Shown here in pieces: positions 1-7,064 of a stretch of 14,685 nucleotides of DNA. Below the pieces are notes generated by a model. It was not told where the DNA came from. It saw only the letters and a program-made list of their open reading frames with translations, and ran no database searches. The translations under genes and the position numbers were made by a program. The first letter of the stretch is position 1; each line of letters begins with the position of its first letter. The DNA is taken from assembly GCA_046046245.1 (NCBI GenBank), contig JBJOKE010000038.1:1-14685 (forward strand), in the 5' to 3' direction. Source of the DNA: UBA4615 sp046046245 (GTDB lineage Bacteria > Pseudomonadota > Gammaproteobacteria > Burkholderiales > Burkholderiaceae_E).

Positions 1-1
1 G

Positions 2-289
2 CCGCTGCTCGCCGTCCAGGTCGGCATGGGCGAGAGCATCCTGATCCTCGCCTTCGTCGTGATCGTCATCGGCGGCATCGGCTCGATCCGCGGCGCGCTG
101 GTCGGCTCGCTGCTGGTGGGCTTCGTCGACACCGCCGGCCGCACCGTCCTGCCGCACCTGTTCCGCGAGTTCCTGCCGCCGCAGTTGGCGAGCGCGGCCG
201 GACCCGCGGTCGCGTCGATCGTCGTCTACGTGCTGATGGCGGTGGTGCTGTTCGTGCGGCCGCAGGGTCTCTTCCCGGCGCGAGGGTGA
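2..289 (+). CDS. livH: Branched-chain amino acid ABC transporter permease, LivH type (3' end only)
   Basis: This is the C-terminal part of an inner-membrane permease; the gene starts left of the window and the reading frame is open from base 2. In LivHMGF transporters, LivH and LivM form the channel for branched-chain amino acids, amides or small aromatic or short-chain acids. The visible 95 residues contain the family-typical run GMGESILILAF followed by VIGGIGSIRGALVGSLLVG, then a last hydrophobic segment (VASIVVYVLMAVVLFV) and the usual RPQGLFP ending. The tail is intact and ends at TGA 287-289. It lies 79 bases before the preferred start of livM. The transported substrate cannot be told from this piece, and the solute-binding protein (livK) is not in the window. 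Confidence 0.93.
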   Translation, partial: PLLAVQVGMGESILILAFVVIVIGGIGSIRGALVGSLLVGFVDTAGRTVLPHLFREFLPPQLASAAGPAVASIVVYVLMAVVLFVRPQGLFPARG

Positions 290-300
290 GGGCGGGGTTT

Positions 301-351
301 CGGCGAGCAGGGCTCGCCGCCGACCGAACGGGCGCCGCATGCTTGCGGCGC
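301..351 (+). promoter_or_regulatory. Two tandem intercistronic hairpins between livH and livM
   Basis: Two perfect inverted repeats lie in the gap. The first has arms 301-308 and 312-319 (8 bp, 3-base loop AGG). The second has arms 332-339 and 344-351 (8 bp, 4-base loop). Neither is followed by a T-tract, so they look more like RNA-stabilising, processing or attenuating structures than a clean intrinsic terminator. The second hairpin spans the in-frame ATG at 339-341, which argues against that codon being the livM start. Pairing is read directly from sequence; the role is inferred. Confidence 0.55.
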
Positions 352-368
352 ACTGGTGGGAGTGGAAC

Positions 369-1331
369 GTGAATCCGACGATCGTCGGCAAGAATCTGCA
401 GGGTGTCGCACTGGTCGCTCTGGCGGTCGGGGCCGTCGCCTTCCCCTTCGTCATGAAGGCGCTCGACGCCGACTTCTACGTCAGCGTCGCGAGCCGGATC
501 ATGATCTATGCGATCGCCGCCACCTCGCTGAACCTGGTGCTGGGCTTCGGCGGGCTGGTGTCGTTCGGGCACGCGGCCTTCCTCGGCATCGGCGCATACT
601 CGGTGGGCATCCTGATCACCGAGGGCGTGCCCAGCGGCTGGATCGGGTTCCCGGTGGCGATGGGCGTGGCCGCGCTCGCCGCGACCGCGATCGGCTGGGT
701 GTCGCTGCGCACGCGCGGCGTCTACTTCATCATGATCACGCTCGCCTTCGCGCAGATGCTGTTCTACCTGGTGAACAGCGTGAAGGCCTACGGCGGCGAC
801 GAGGGGCTGAACATCAAGGTCCGTTCGGCCTTCGGCTTCGGGCTGAACCTGAAGGACGACGCGACCTTCTACTTCGTCGTGCTCGGCTGCCTCGCGGCGA
901 CGCTGCTGCTCGTCCACCGGATCGTGGCCTCGCGCTTCGGCCGCATCGTGCTCGCCATGCGCGACGACGACGCGCGCGCCGAGGCGATCGGCGTGCCCAC
1001 CTTCCGGTACAAGCTCGTGCTGTTCGTGATCGCCGCGGCGCTGGGTGGCCTCGCCGGCGCGCTGATGGTCAACCAGCAGAACTACGTGAACCCGAACGTG
1101 CTGCACTGGACGCAGTCGGGCACGCTGATGGTGATGGTGATCCTCGGCGGCGTGGGCACGCTGTGGGGCGGCGTGCTCGGCGCGGCCGTGCTGCTGGTGC
1201 TGGAGGAGGTCGTCTCGGCCTACACCGTGCACTGGCAGTTCTGGGTCGGCTGGGTGCTGCTCGCGATCGTGCTGTACGCGCCGAAGGGCCTCGCGGGCCT
1301 GCTCAGGCGCACGGGCGGAGGCGGGAAATGA
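369..1331 (+). CDS. livM: Branched-chain amino acid ABC transporter permease, LivM type
   Basis: Second permease of the Liv-type importer, about 320 residues. It shows around eight hydrophobic segments, the signature FGGLVSFGHAAFLGIGAYS near the second segment, and the coupling region DDDARAEAIGV about 200 residues in, followed by KLVLFVIAAALGGLAGAL. The C-terminus has the usual ILGGVGTLWG and YAPKGLAGLL motifs. I prefer the GTG at 369 as start because GGGAG at 358-362 sits 6 bases upstream; the in-frame ATG at 339 would add ten residues (MLAAHWWEWN), has only a weak ribosome site and lies inside a hairpin. The stop overlaps the livG start as ATGA, indicating translational coupling. Family assignment is firm; substrate is unknown. 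Confidence 0.93.
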   Translation: MNPTIVGKNLQGVALVALAVGAVAFPFVMKALDADFYVSVASRIMIYAIAATSLNLVLGFGGLVSFGHAAFLGIGAYSVGILITEGVPSGWIGFPVAMGVAALAATAIGWVSLRTRGVYFIMITLAFAQMLFYLVNSVKAYGGDEGLNIKVRSAFGFGLNLKDDATFYFVVLGCLAATLLLVHRIVASRFGRIVLAMRDDDARAEAIGVPTFRYKLVLFVIAAALGGLAGALMVNQQNYVNPNVLHWTQSGTLMVMVILGGVGTLWGGVLGAAVLLVLEEVVSAYTVHWQFWVGWVLLAIVLYAPKGLAGLLRRTGGGGK

Positions 1332-2083
1332 GCGACGCGCTGCTCGACGTCCGTGGCCTGCGCAAGCGCTTCGGCGGCGTGGTCGCGACCGACGACGTCA
1401 CGCTCGATGTCCGTGCGGGCGAGGTCCACGCGCTGATCGGCCCGAACGGCGCCGGCAAGACCAGCCTGATCGCCCAGCTCTCCGGCAGCCTGCTGCCCGA
1501 CTCGGGCGCGATCCGCTTCGCGGGCGTCGACATCACGCGGATGCCGCAGCACGCGCGGGTGAAGCTCGGGCTGGTCCGCTCGTTCCAGATCACGCGGCTC
1601 TTCCGCGGCTTCACCGCGCTGGAGAACCTCGCGATCGGCGTGCAGGCGCGCGACGGCCGCAACCTGTCGTTCTGGCGGCCGGTGGCCGCCGAGCGCGCGC
1701 TGGTCGACGAGGCGCGTGCGCTGCTCGACGAGATCGGCCTCGGTGCACGCGGCGACGTGTCGGCCGCCGCGCTGTCGCACGGCGAGCAGCGTGCGCTCGA
1801 GGTCGGCCTCGCGCTCGCCACTCGGCCGAAGCTGCTGCTGCTCGACGAGCCGATGGCGGGCACCGGCCCCGAGGAGTCGGCGCGGATGGTCGAGCTGATC
1901 GAGCGCGTGCGCACGAAGGCGACGGTGCTGCTCGTCGAGCACGACGTGGACGCGGTGTTCCGCCTCGCCGACCGCGTCTCGGTGCTGGTCAACGGCCGCG
2001 TGATCGCCTCGGGCGAGCCGGACGCGGTGCGGCACGACCCGGAGGTGATCTCCGCGTACCTGGGCGACGAGGCGATGGAATGA
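1328..2083 (+). CDS. livG: Branched-chain amino acid ABC transporter ATP-binding protein, LivG type
   Basis: Cytoplasmic ATPase, 251 residues, close to the usual 250-260 for LivG. Visible motifs: Walker A GPNGAGKTS at 38-46, the LivG-typical RSFQITRLF at 84-92 (Q-loop Gln87), signature LSHGEQ at 149-154 (LivG proteins often carry His here), Walker B LLLLDEP at 169-175 with the following MAGTGPEE, and H-loop His205 in LLVEHDVDAV. All nucleotide-binding residues are present. It should pair with LivF to drive transport through LivH/LivM. The ATG overlaps the livM stop by four bases, and GGGAA just upstream can serve as ribosome site. The stop again overlaps the livF start. Confidence 0.95.
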   Translation: MSDALLDVRGLRKRFGGVVATDDVTLDVRAGEVHALIGPNGAGKTSLIAQLSGSLLPDSGAIRFAGVDITRMPQHARVKLGLVRSFQITRLFRGFTALENLAIGVQARDGRNLSFWRPVAAERALVDEARALLDEIGLGARGDVSAAALSHGEQRALEVGLALATRPKLLLLDEPMAGTGPEESARMVELIERVRTKATVLLVEHDVDAVFRLADRVSVLVNGRVIASGEPDAVRHDPEVISAYLGDEAME

Positions 2084-2799
2084 GCGCCGCGCTGCTGAAG
2101 GTCGAGGGCCTCGAGACCGCCTACGGCACGAGCCAGGTGCTCTTCGGCGTGGACCTCGAGGTGATGCCCGGCGAGGTCGTCGGCCTGCTCGGCCGCAACG
2201 GCATGGGCAAGACGACGCTGGTGAAGTCGGTGATCGGGCTGGTGAAGGCCCGCACCGGCCGGGTCGCGGTCGACGGCGCCGAGGTCCGCGGCCAGCCGGC
2301 CGACCGGATCGCGCGGCTCGGCATCGCGCTGGTGCCCGAGGGGCGGCAGGTCTTCCCGAACCTGTCGGTCGACGAGCACCTGACCGCCTTCGCCGCGCGG
2401 CGCGGCGGCGAGGCGCGCGGCGAGCCCTGGGACGCGGCCCGCGTGTACCGCCTCTTCCCGCGGCTCGCCGAGCGGCGCGACAACCTCGGCAACCAGCTGT
2501 CGGGCGGCGAGCAGCAGATGCTCGCGATCGGTCGCGCGCTGGTCACCAACCCGCGGCTGCTGATCCTCGACGAAGCCACGGAGGGCCTCGCACCCCTGAT
2601 CCGCGAGGAGATCTGGCGCTGCCTGGCCGAGCTGCGCGAGGCCGGGCAGACGATCCTGGTGATCGACAAGTACGTGAACCGCCTGGTGCGGCTCGCCGAC
2701 CGGCACGTGATCCTCGAGCGCGGTCGCGTCGCGTGGCGCGGCACGTCGGCCGAGCTCGACGCCGACCGGGCGGTCTGGCACCGCTACCTCGGGGTCTGA
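2080..2799 (+). CDS. livF: Branched-chain amino acid ABC transporter ATP-binding protein, LivF type
   Basis: Second ATPase of the transporter, 239 residues, the usual LivF length. Walker A GRNGMGKTT is at 38-46, the diagnostic ALVPEGRQVFPNLSV at 83-97, signature LSGGEQQ at 140-146, and Walker B LLILDEATEGLAP at 160-172. At the switch position it has VIDKYVNR (194-201) rather than a His; LivF proteins commonly lack the H-loop His (EQ or DK), so this is a subfamily trait rather than damage. The ATG lies in the ATGA overlap with livG. The 3' end overlaps the end of the convergent AraC-family gene by 16 bases, so no separate terminator fits between them. Confidence 0.95.
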   Translation: MSAALLKVEGLETAYGTSQVLFGVDLEVMPGEVVGLLGRNGMGKTTLVKSVIGLVKARTGRVAVDGAEVRGQPADRIARLGIALVPEGRQVFPNLSVDEHLTAFAARRGGEARGEPWDAARVYRLFPRLAERRDNLGNQLSGGEQQMLAIGRALVTNPRLLILDEATEGLAPLIREEIWRCLAELREAGQTILVIDKYVNRLVRLADRHVILERGRVAWRGTSAELDADRAVWHRYLGV

Positions 2800-3821
2800 C
2801 CCGCCGACGCGCCGGCCCGCGCGTCCCGCCGCCACGCGCCCGCGCTGCAGCCGAACTCCGCGCGGAACCAGTGCGCGAACGCGCTCGCGCCCGAGAAGCC
2901 CAGCAGCGGCGCGATCTCCGTGCCGCCGCGATCGGTGTCCAGCAGCTGCCGCACCGCGAACTCGCGCCGCACCGTCCGCATCAGCCCGCTGAAGGTCTCG
3001 CCCTCGGCCCGCAGCCGCCGGTGCACGGTGCGCCGGTCCACGTCGAGGTGCTCGGCGACCACCTCGACCGTGCAGCGGCCCCCCGGCAGCAGCGCGACGA
3101 TCAGTCGCCTGACCGCCTGCACCGCGTCGGCCGGCGCGGCCGCGAGCGAGCGCTCGAGGAAGGCGCGTGTCCACTCGGCCATCGCCGGATCGGTGCGCGG
3201 CAGCTGCGCGCGCAGGTCGCGCTCGTCGCAGACGATGCCGTTGAAGCCCGCGTCGAAGTCGACCTTCACGCCGAAGAGCGCGCGGTGCCCGCTCGCGTCG
3301 CGCGGCGCGCGATGCTCGAAGCCCACGCCGCGCGGCATCCAGCCGTGCCCCAGCACGTCGCGCAGCAGGCGGAACATCACGCCCACCGCCAGCTCGATCG
3401 ACTGCCGCGCCGAGCCCGGCCGGTCGAGCAGCACGTCCTCGGCGATCACCACCAGCCCGGCGCGCACCTCGATCCGCGTGACCAGCGAGGTGTTCAGCAG
3501 GTTCAGGTAGCGCACCAGCGTCTCCAGCGCCTGCAGCCCGGTCGGCTCCTGCCGCAGCGCCAGCCCGAGCGGCCCGAGGTTCGACAGGTGGCGGGTGCTC
3601 GCCATCCGCAGGCCGAAGTCCTCGATGCCCGAGTCGCTCGCGCAGGACTCGAGCAGCCGCGCCACCGCGTCGGCCGAGATGCGGGTCTCGGGATCGTCGA
3701 GGCAGCGCCGCGGCAGCCCCACGCGGCGCATGGCCGCGAGCGGATCGATGCCGACTGCCCGGGCGAGCTCGGGAAAGCCCCGCAGGCTGGCGGAGCGGAC
3801 GATCTGGCGGGCGGCGCGCAT
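2784..3821 (-). CDS. AraC-family transcriptional regulator with arabinose-binding-like N-terminal domain
   Basis: A 345-residue regulator from the ATG at 3821. Residues about 10-190 resemble the N-terminal ligand-sensing domain seen in OruR/ArgR-type AraC proteins (SLRGFPELARAVGIDP near the start). The C-terminal DNA-binding domain has two helix-turn-helix units: about 251-274 (TVEVVAEHLDVDRRTVHRR) and about 303-332 (IAPLLGFSGASAFAHWFRAEF), the second being the classical AraC signature. An in-frame TTG at 3857 would add 12 residues, but no ribosome site is properly placed for it and the extension would run through a direct repeat that looks like an operator; ATG 3821 itself also lacks a strong site, so the start is uncertain. 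It is divergent from the Bug/dioxygenase operon and probably controls it. The ligand is unknown. Confidence 0.9.
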   Translation of the reverse strand: MRAARQIVRSASLRGFPELARAVGIDPLAAMRRVGLPRRCLDDPETRISADAVARLLESCASDSGIEDFGLRMASTRHLSNLGPLGLALRQEPTGLQALETLVRYLNLLNTSLVTRIEVRAGLVVIAEDVLLDRPGSARQSIELAVGVMFRLLRDVLGHGWMPRGVGFEHRAPRDASGHRALFGVKVDFDAGFNGIVCDERDLRAQLPRTDPAMAEWTRAFLERSLAAAPADAVQAVRRLIVALLPGGRCTVEVVAEHLDVDRRTVHRRLRAEGETFSGLMRTVRREFAVRQLLDTDRGGTEIAPLLGFSGASAFAHWFRAEFGCSAGAWRRDARAGASAGQTPR

Positions 3822-3859
3822 GTCCCGATTCAACAATCCGGCGTCCCGGTTCGTCAATC
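3822..3859. promoter_or_regulatory. Tandem 17-bp direct repeat at 21-bp spacing: candidate AraC-type operator
   Basis: Repeat A (3822-3838, GTCCCGATTCAACAATC) and repeat B (3843-3859, GTCCCGGTTCGTCAATC) match at 14 of 17 positions and are offset by exactly 21 bp, two helical turns. Direct repeats of about 17 bp at 21-bp spacing are the known architecture of AraC-type half-sites such as araI1-I2. They lie directly next to the start of the AraC-family gene and about 110 bp before the divergent tctC-like gene. The repeat is read directly from sequence; binding by the neighbouring regulator is inferred. Confidence 0.5.
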
Positions 3860-3926
3860 ACCGGCGGCCGCCGCGCCCTAGGGTGACGTCATGCCGAGCG
3901 CCCGGCCCCAGGCGCCGCGCCCCGAC

Positions 3927-3968
3927 GGAGGATCCCCTCCTTCGCAGGCGCCCGAGATGGAGGAGATC
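3927..3968 (+). promoter_or_regulatory. Ribosome-site hairpin with an alternative upstream pairing, before the Bug-protein gene
   Basis: The strong ribosome site GGAGGAG (3959-3965) ends 5 bases before ATG 3971. GATCCCCTCC (3931-3940) can pair with GGAGGAGATC (3959-3968) at 9 of 10 positions across an 18-base loop, hiding the site. Just upstream, GGAGG (3927-3931) can instead pair with CCTCC (3936-3940), which would free it. The two pairings exclude each other. This could allow translational control, but in GC-rich DNA it may be chance; no known riboswitch class is recognised. Confidence 0.3.
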
Positions 3969-3970
3969 CC

Positions 3971-4951
3971 ATGACGCCCCTGCGAACCCGCCGCCCCCTG
4001 CTCGCCGCGCTGGCCGCCGCCGCCGCGCTCGCCGGCCTCCTCCCCGGGCCCGCCGCCGCCTGGACCGACAGGCCGGTCCGGCTGGTCGTCCCCGCGCCCG
4101 CCGGCGGCACGATGGACGTCGTCGCCCGCGTGCTCGCCGAGCAGCTGTCGGCCGACCTCGGCCAGCCGGTGATCGTCGACAACAAGCCGGGCGGCGGCGG
4201 CGTGATCGGCATCCAGGCGCTGCTGCAGGCGCCGGCCGACGGCCAGACGCTGATGGTCACCGCGTCGAACGTGCTGACCGAGATCCCGCACGTGATCAGG
4301 ACGCCCTACGACCCGCTGAAGGACGTCCGTCCCGTCGCCGCGATCGCGCGTTCGACGATGGTGCTGGTCGGTGCGCCGGGCTTCGCCCCCGCGGACCTGA
4401 AGGCGGTGATCGACAACGCCAGGGCGAACAAGGGCCTGAGCTTCGCGTCGTACAGCACCGGCACCGCGTCGCACTACGCCGGGATGATCCTCGCGCAGAA
4501 GGTCGGCATCGAACTGACCCACGTGCCGTTCCAGGGCTCGCCGCCGGCGCTGCAGCAGGTGATGGGCGGCCACATCCCGATCATGTTCGACGGCATGGCC
4601 ACCTCGCTGCCGCTGGTGAAGGCCGACAAGCTCAAGGCCTATGCGGTCGCGTCGAAGGCCCGCTCGCCCTACCTGCCGAACGTGCCGACCTTCACCGAGC
4701 TCGGCTACCCCGAGATGGACTTCAGCAACTGGATCGGGGTGGTGTCGTCGGCCCAGCTGCCCGGCGCGCTCGCCGAGAAGATCAACGCCGCGGTGCTCAA
4801 GGCCGCCGCAGCGCCGAAGCTGCGCGACCGGCTGACCGCCGCGGGCTTCGAGGTCGGCATCACCCAGTCCTCCGACGCCCTCGCGCAGTCGGTGCGCGCG
4901 GAGTCCGAGCGCAACGCCGCGATCGTCAAGGCCTTCGACATCAAGCTCTGA
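3971..4951 (+). CDS. Bug/TctC-family tripartite tricarboxylate transporter substrate-binding protein
   Basis: Periplasmic binding protein of 326 residues, typical of the Bug family that is heavily expanded in Burkholderiales. Residues 1-30 form a Sec signal peptide (RTRR, a long Ala/Leu core, probable cleavage after PAAA before WTDRPVRLVVP). The mature start, the PAPAGGTMDVVARVLAEQLS segment and the following VIVDNKPGGGGVIG are hallmarks of the fold. The later THVPFQGSPPALQQVMGGHIPIMFDG is also family-typical. No TctA/TctB membrane partners are present, so it is an orphan binder that may work with a permease encoded elsewhere or act in sensing. It leads an operon whose next gene starts 14 bases after its stop, so its ligand may be the pathway substrate. 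Ligand unknown. Confidence 0.94.
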   Translation: MTPLRTRRPLLAALAAAAALAGLLPGPAAAWTDRPVRLVVPAPAGGTMDVVARVLAEQLSADLGQPVIVDNKPGGGGVIGIQALLQAPADGQTLMVTASNVLTEIPHVIRTPYDPLKDVRPVAAIARSTMVLVGAPGFAPADLKAVIDNARANKGLSFASYSTGTASHYAGMILAQKVGIELTHVPFQGSPPALQQVMGGHIPIMFDGMATSLPLVKADKLKAYAVASKARSPYLPNVPTFTELGYPEMDFSNWIGVVSSAQLPGALAEKINAAVLKAAAAPKLRDRLTAAGFEVGITQSSDALAQSVRAESERNAAIVKAFDIKL

Positions 4952-4965
4952 ACGGGGAGGCCGCG

Positions 4966-5835
4966 ATGGCTGCCGTGATCTCCAGGATGCAGGTCTCGCC
5001 GCTCACCTGCGCGATCGGCGCCGAAGTGCGCGGCGTCCACCTCGGCGAGGCCTCGCGCTCGGCCGACGCGATGGCCGAGCTGCGCGCGCTGCTGCTCGAG
5101 CACCGCGTGCTGTTCTTCCGCGACCAGGCCATCACGCGCGCCGAGCACGTCGCGTTCGCGCGCTGGTTCGGCGAGCTCGAGGACCATCCGGTCGCCGGCA
5201 GCGATCCGGAGCATCCGGGCCTCGTGCGGATCTACAAGTCGCCCGACGCGCCGAACGACCGCTACGAGAACAGCTGGCACACCGACGCCACCTGGCGCGA
5301 GCACCCGCCCTTCGGCTGCGTGCTCCGCTGCGTGGAGTGTCCGCCGGTGGGCGGCGACACGATGTGGGCGAACATGGTGCTGGCCTACGCGATGCTGCCC
5401 GACGAGGTGAAGGCAAGGATCGCCGGGCTGCGCGCGCGGCACAGCATCGAGGCCACCTTCGGCGCGGCGATGCCGATCGACAAGCGCCTGGCGCTGAAGG
5501 CGCAGTACCCCGACGCCGAGCACCCGGTGGTGCGCACCCACCCCGAGACCGGCGAGAAGGTGCTGTTCGTGAACGGCTTCACCACGCACTTCACGAACTT
5601 CCACACGCCGGCGAACGTGCGCGTCGGCCAGGACTTCACCCACGGCGGCCCGCAGCTGCTGCAGTACCTGCAGATGCAGGCCTTCGTGCCCGAGATCCAG
5701 GTCCGCTGGCGCTGGTCGCCGGACGCGGTGGCGATGTGGGACAACCGCAGCACGCAGCACTACGCGGTCATGGACTACCCGCCCTGTCACCGGAAGATGG
5801 AGCGCGCGGGGATCAAGGGCGATCGCCCCTACTGA
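4966..5835 (+). CDS. TauD/TfdA-family Fe(II)/2-oxoglutarate-dependent dioxygenase
   Basis: Cytoplasmic oxygenase, 289 residues, near the usual 280-300. The family couples decarboxylation of 2-oxoglutarate to succinate with hydroxylation of a substrate, often releasing sulfite, sulfate or an aryl group. The iron ligands are visible: His105 and Asp107 in NSWHTDATW, and His265 in WDNRSTQHYAV. Thr132 (GGDTMWANM) and Arg280 (RKMERAGIKGD) fit the 2-oxoglutarate-binding positions. The active-site region WHTD...PPVGGDT resembles TauD and AtsK (alkylsulfatase-type) as much as TfdA, so the substrate is not assignable; where TauD-like proteins usually have MHR near the end this has MER. GGGGAGG (4954-4960) is a strong ribosome site 5 bases before ATG 4966. 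It is probably cotranscribed with the Bug protein. Confidence 0.93.
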   Translation: MAAVISRMQVSPLTCAIGAEVRGVHLGEASRSADAMAELRALLLEHRVLFFRDQAITRAEHVAFARWFGELEDHPVAGSDPEHPGLVRIYKSPDAPNDRYENSWHTDATWREHPPFGCVLRCVECPPVGGDTMWANMVLAYAMLPDEVKARIAGLRARHSIEATFGAAMPIDKRLALKAQYPDAEHPVVRTHPETGEKVLFVNGFTTHFTNFHTPANVRVGQDFTHGGPQLLQYLQMQAFVPEIQVRWRWSPDAVAMWDNRSTQHYAVMDYPPCHRKMERAGIKGDRPY

Positions 5836-5852
5836 ACGCGGAACGCACCTGA

Positions 5853-5921
5853 CGACCCGAACGACCCGCGCCGGCCGATCCGCTGCGCCGACGCGACCCG
5901 ATCACCGCCCGGCGCGACCCG
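5853..5921 (+). repeat. Four copies of the heptamer CGACCCG in the dioxygenase-BKACE gap
   Basis: Exact copies start at 5853, 5862, 5894 and 5915, all in the same orientation within the 114-base gap. The intervals (9, 32 and 21 bases) are irregular. The gap otherwise shows only a weak ribosome site (GGAG 5939-5942, 7 bases before ATG 5950). It may be simple compositional bias or a protein-binding array; the sequence alone does not decide. Confidence 0.3.
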
Positions 5922-5949
5922 CGCGCCCTGCCCAGCCCGGAGCCCCACG

Positions 5950-7038
5950 ATGAACTTCCTCGACGGTCACCTCTACCCCGAGAACCAGGACCCGCTCGTC
6001 ATCACCGCCGCGCCCTACGGCCCGGAGTGGATGCCCTCCGACTTTCCCGAGGACATCCCGGTGACGATGGAGGAACAGGTGCGCAAGGCCGTCGACTGCT
6101 ACGAGGCCGGCGCCAGCGTGCTCCACCTGCACGTGCGCGAGCTCGACGGCCGCGGCAGCAAGCGGCTCTCGAAGTTCAACGAGCTGATCGCCGGCGTGCG
6201 CAAGGCGGTGCCCGACATGGTGATCCAGGTCGGCGGCTCGATCTCGTTCGCGCCGGAGACCGACGGTGCGGCCGCGAAGTGGCTCTCCGACGACACGCGG
6301 CACATGCTCGCCGAGCTCGACCCGAAGCCCGACCAGGTCACGGTCACCGTCAACACGGTGCAGATGAACGTGCTCGAGCACATGGACGACGCCGACATCG
6401 CCGGCACCACGCTCGCCACGCCCGAGGGCTACCGCGCCTACCGCGAGATGGTCGTGCCCTCGAACCCCGACTGGGTCGAGGAGCACATCCGCCGGCTGAA
6501 CGCGGCGAGGATCCAGAGCGCCTTCCAGTTCTACAACCTGAACAGCTTCGAGACCGTCGAGCGGCTGATGCGCCGCGGCGTCTACACCGGGCCGCTGGTG
6601 CTGAACTGGGTGGCGATCAGCGGCGGCATGGACGCGCCGAACGTCTACAACCTCGCGAACTTCCTTCGCGCGCTGCCCGACGGCGCGATGGTCACCGTCG
6701 AGAGCTCGATGCGCAACGTGCTGCCGATCAACATGATGGGCATCGCGATGGGCCTGCACGTGCGCTGCGGCATCGAGGACAACCTCTGGACGCAGGACCG
6801 CAGCGCGAAGATGAGCACGGTCGAGCAGATCCGCCAGCTGGTGCGGATCTCGACGGAGTTCGGGCGCCCGGTCGCGGACGGCCGCCAGGCGAAGGCGATC
6901 CTGAAGATCGGCACCTGGTACGACTCGGTCGACGCATCGCTCGCGGCCAACGGCTTCGCGCCGAACCGCAACGGCGGCAACCAGGGGTTCCTGCGCCGGT
7001 CCGATCCGCGGCTCGCCGCCGCCCGCGAGGCCGCGTGA
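5950..7038 (+). CDS. BKACE-family (DUF849) beta-keto acid cleavage enzyme, long form
   Basis: A 362-residue relative of Kce (3-keto-5-aminohexanoate cleavage enzyme). The family transfers an acyl part of a beta-keto acid to CoA from acetyl-CoA, releasing acetoacetate. The metal-site pair is seen as His59 and His61 in VLHLHVRE, and the C-terminal catalytic cluster as HVRCGIEDN (Arg272, Glu276, Asp277), with the same Arg-to-Glu spacing of four as in characterised Kce. Glu26 (YGPEW) and Ser97 (VGGS) are plausible matches to the other active-site residues. It is clearly longer than the usual 270-310, with extra sequence between about 100 and 185 and a basic C-terminus, so it belongs to a long subgroup. 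Its substrate need not be the lysine-fermentation intermediate. It lies third in the Bug/dioxygenase operon. Confidence 0.9.
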   Translation: MNFLDGHLYPENQDPLVITAAPYGPEWMPSDFPEDIPVTMEEQVRKAVDCYEAGASVLHLHVRELDGRGSKRLSKFNELIAGVRKAVPDMVIQVGGSISFAPETDGAAAKWLSDDTRHMLAELDPKPDQVTVTVNTVQMNVLEHMDDADIAGTTLATPEGYRAYREMVVPSNPDWVEEHIRRLNAARIQSAFQFYNLNSFETVERLMRRGVYTGPLVLNWVAISGGMDAPNVYNLANFLRALPDGAMVTVESSMRNVLPINMMGIAMGLHVRCGIEDNLWTQDRSAKMSTVEQIRQLVRISTEFGRPVADGRQAKAILKIGTWYDSVDASLAANGFAPNRNGGNQGFLRRSDPRLAAAREAA

Positions 7039-7064
7039 GCGGCGCGCACGGGGCGCGACGCGAC

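Noticed and set aside
194..201. Possible defect in LivF because the switch His is missing (residues 194-201 of LivF, VIDKYVNR)
   Set aside because: LivF proteins commonly have EQ or DK here, so this is normal for the subfamily. Coordinates given are residue numbers of the protein encoded at 2080-2799.
339..368. ATG at 339 as the start of livM
   Set aside because: It lies in a perfect hairpin and lacks a good ribosome site, whereas GTG 369 has GGGAG 6 bases upstream; not fully excluded.
66..1232. A 388-residue - strand open frame opposite livH/livM
   Set aside because: His/Arg-rich composition, no domain, and fully antisense to livM.
3822..3857. TTG at 3857 as the start of the AraC-family gene
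   Set aside because: No well-placed ribosome site, and the 12-residue extension coincides with the operator-like direct repeat; not fully excluded.
1303..3861. An 852-residue open frame on the - strand covering livG, livF and the AraC gene region
   Set aside because: It lies antisense or out of frame to three well-recognised genes; its sequence is Arg/Ala/Pro-rich low-complexity typical of shadow frames in GC-rich DNA.
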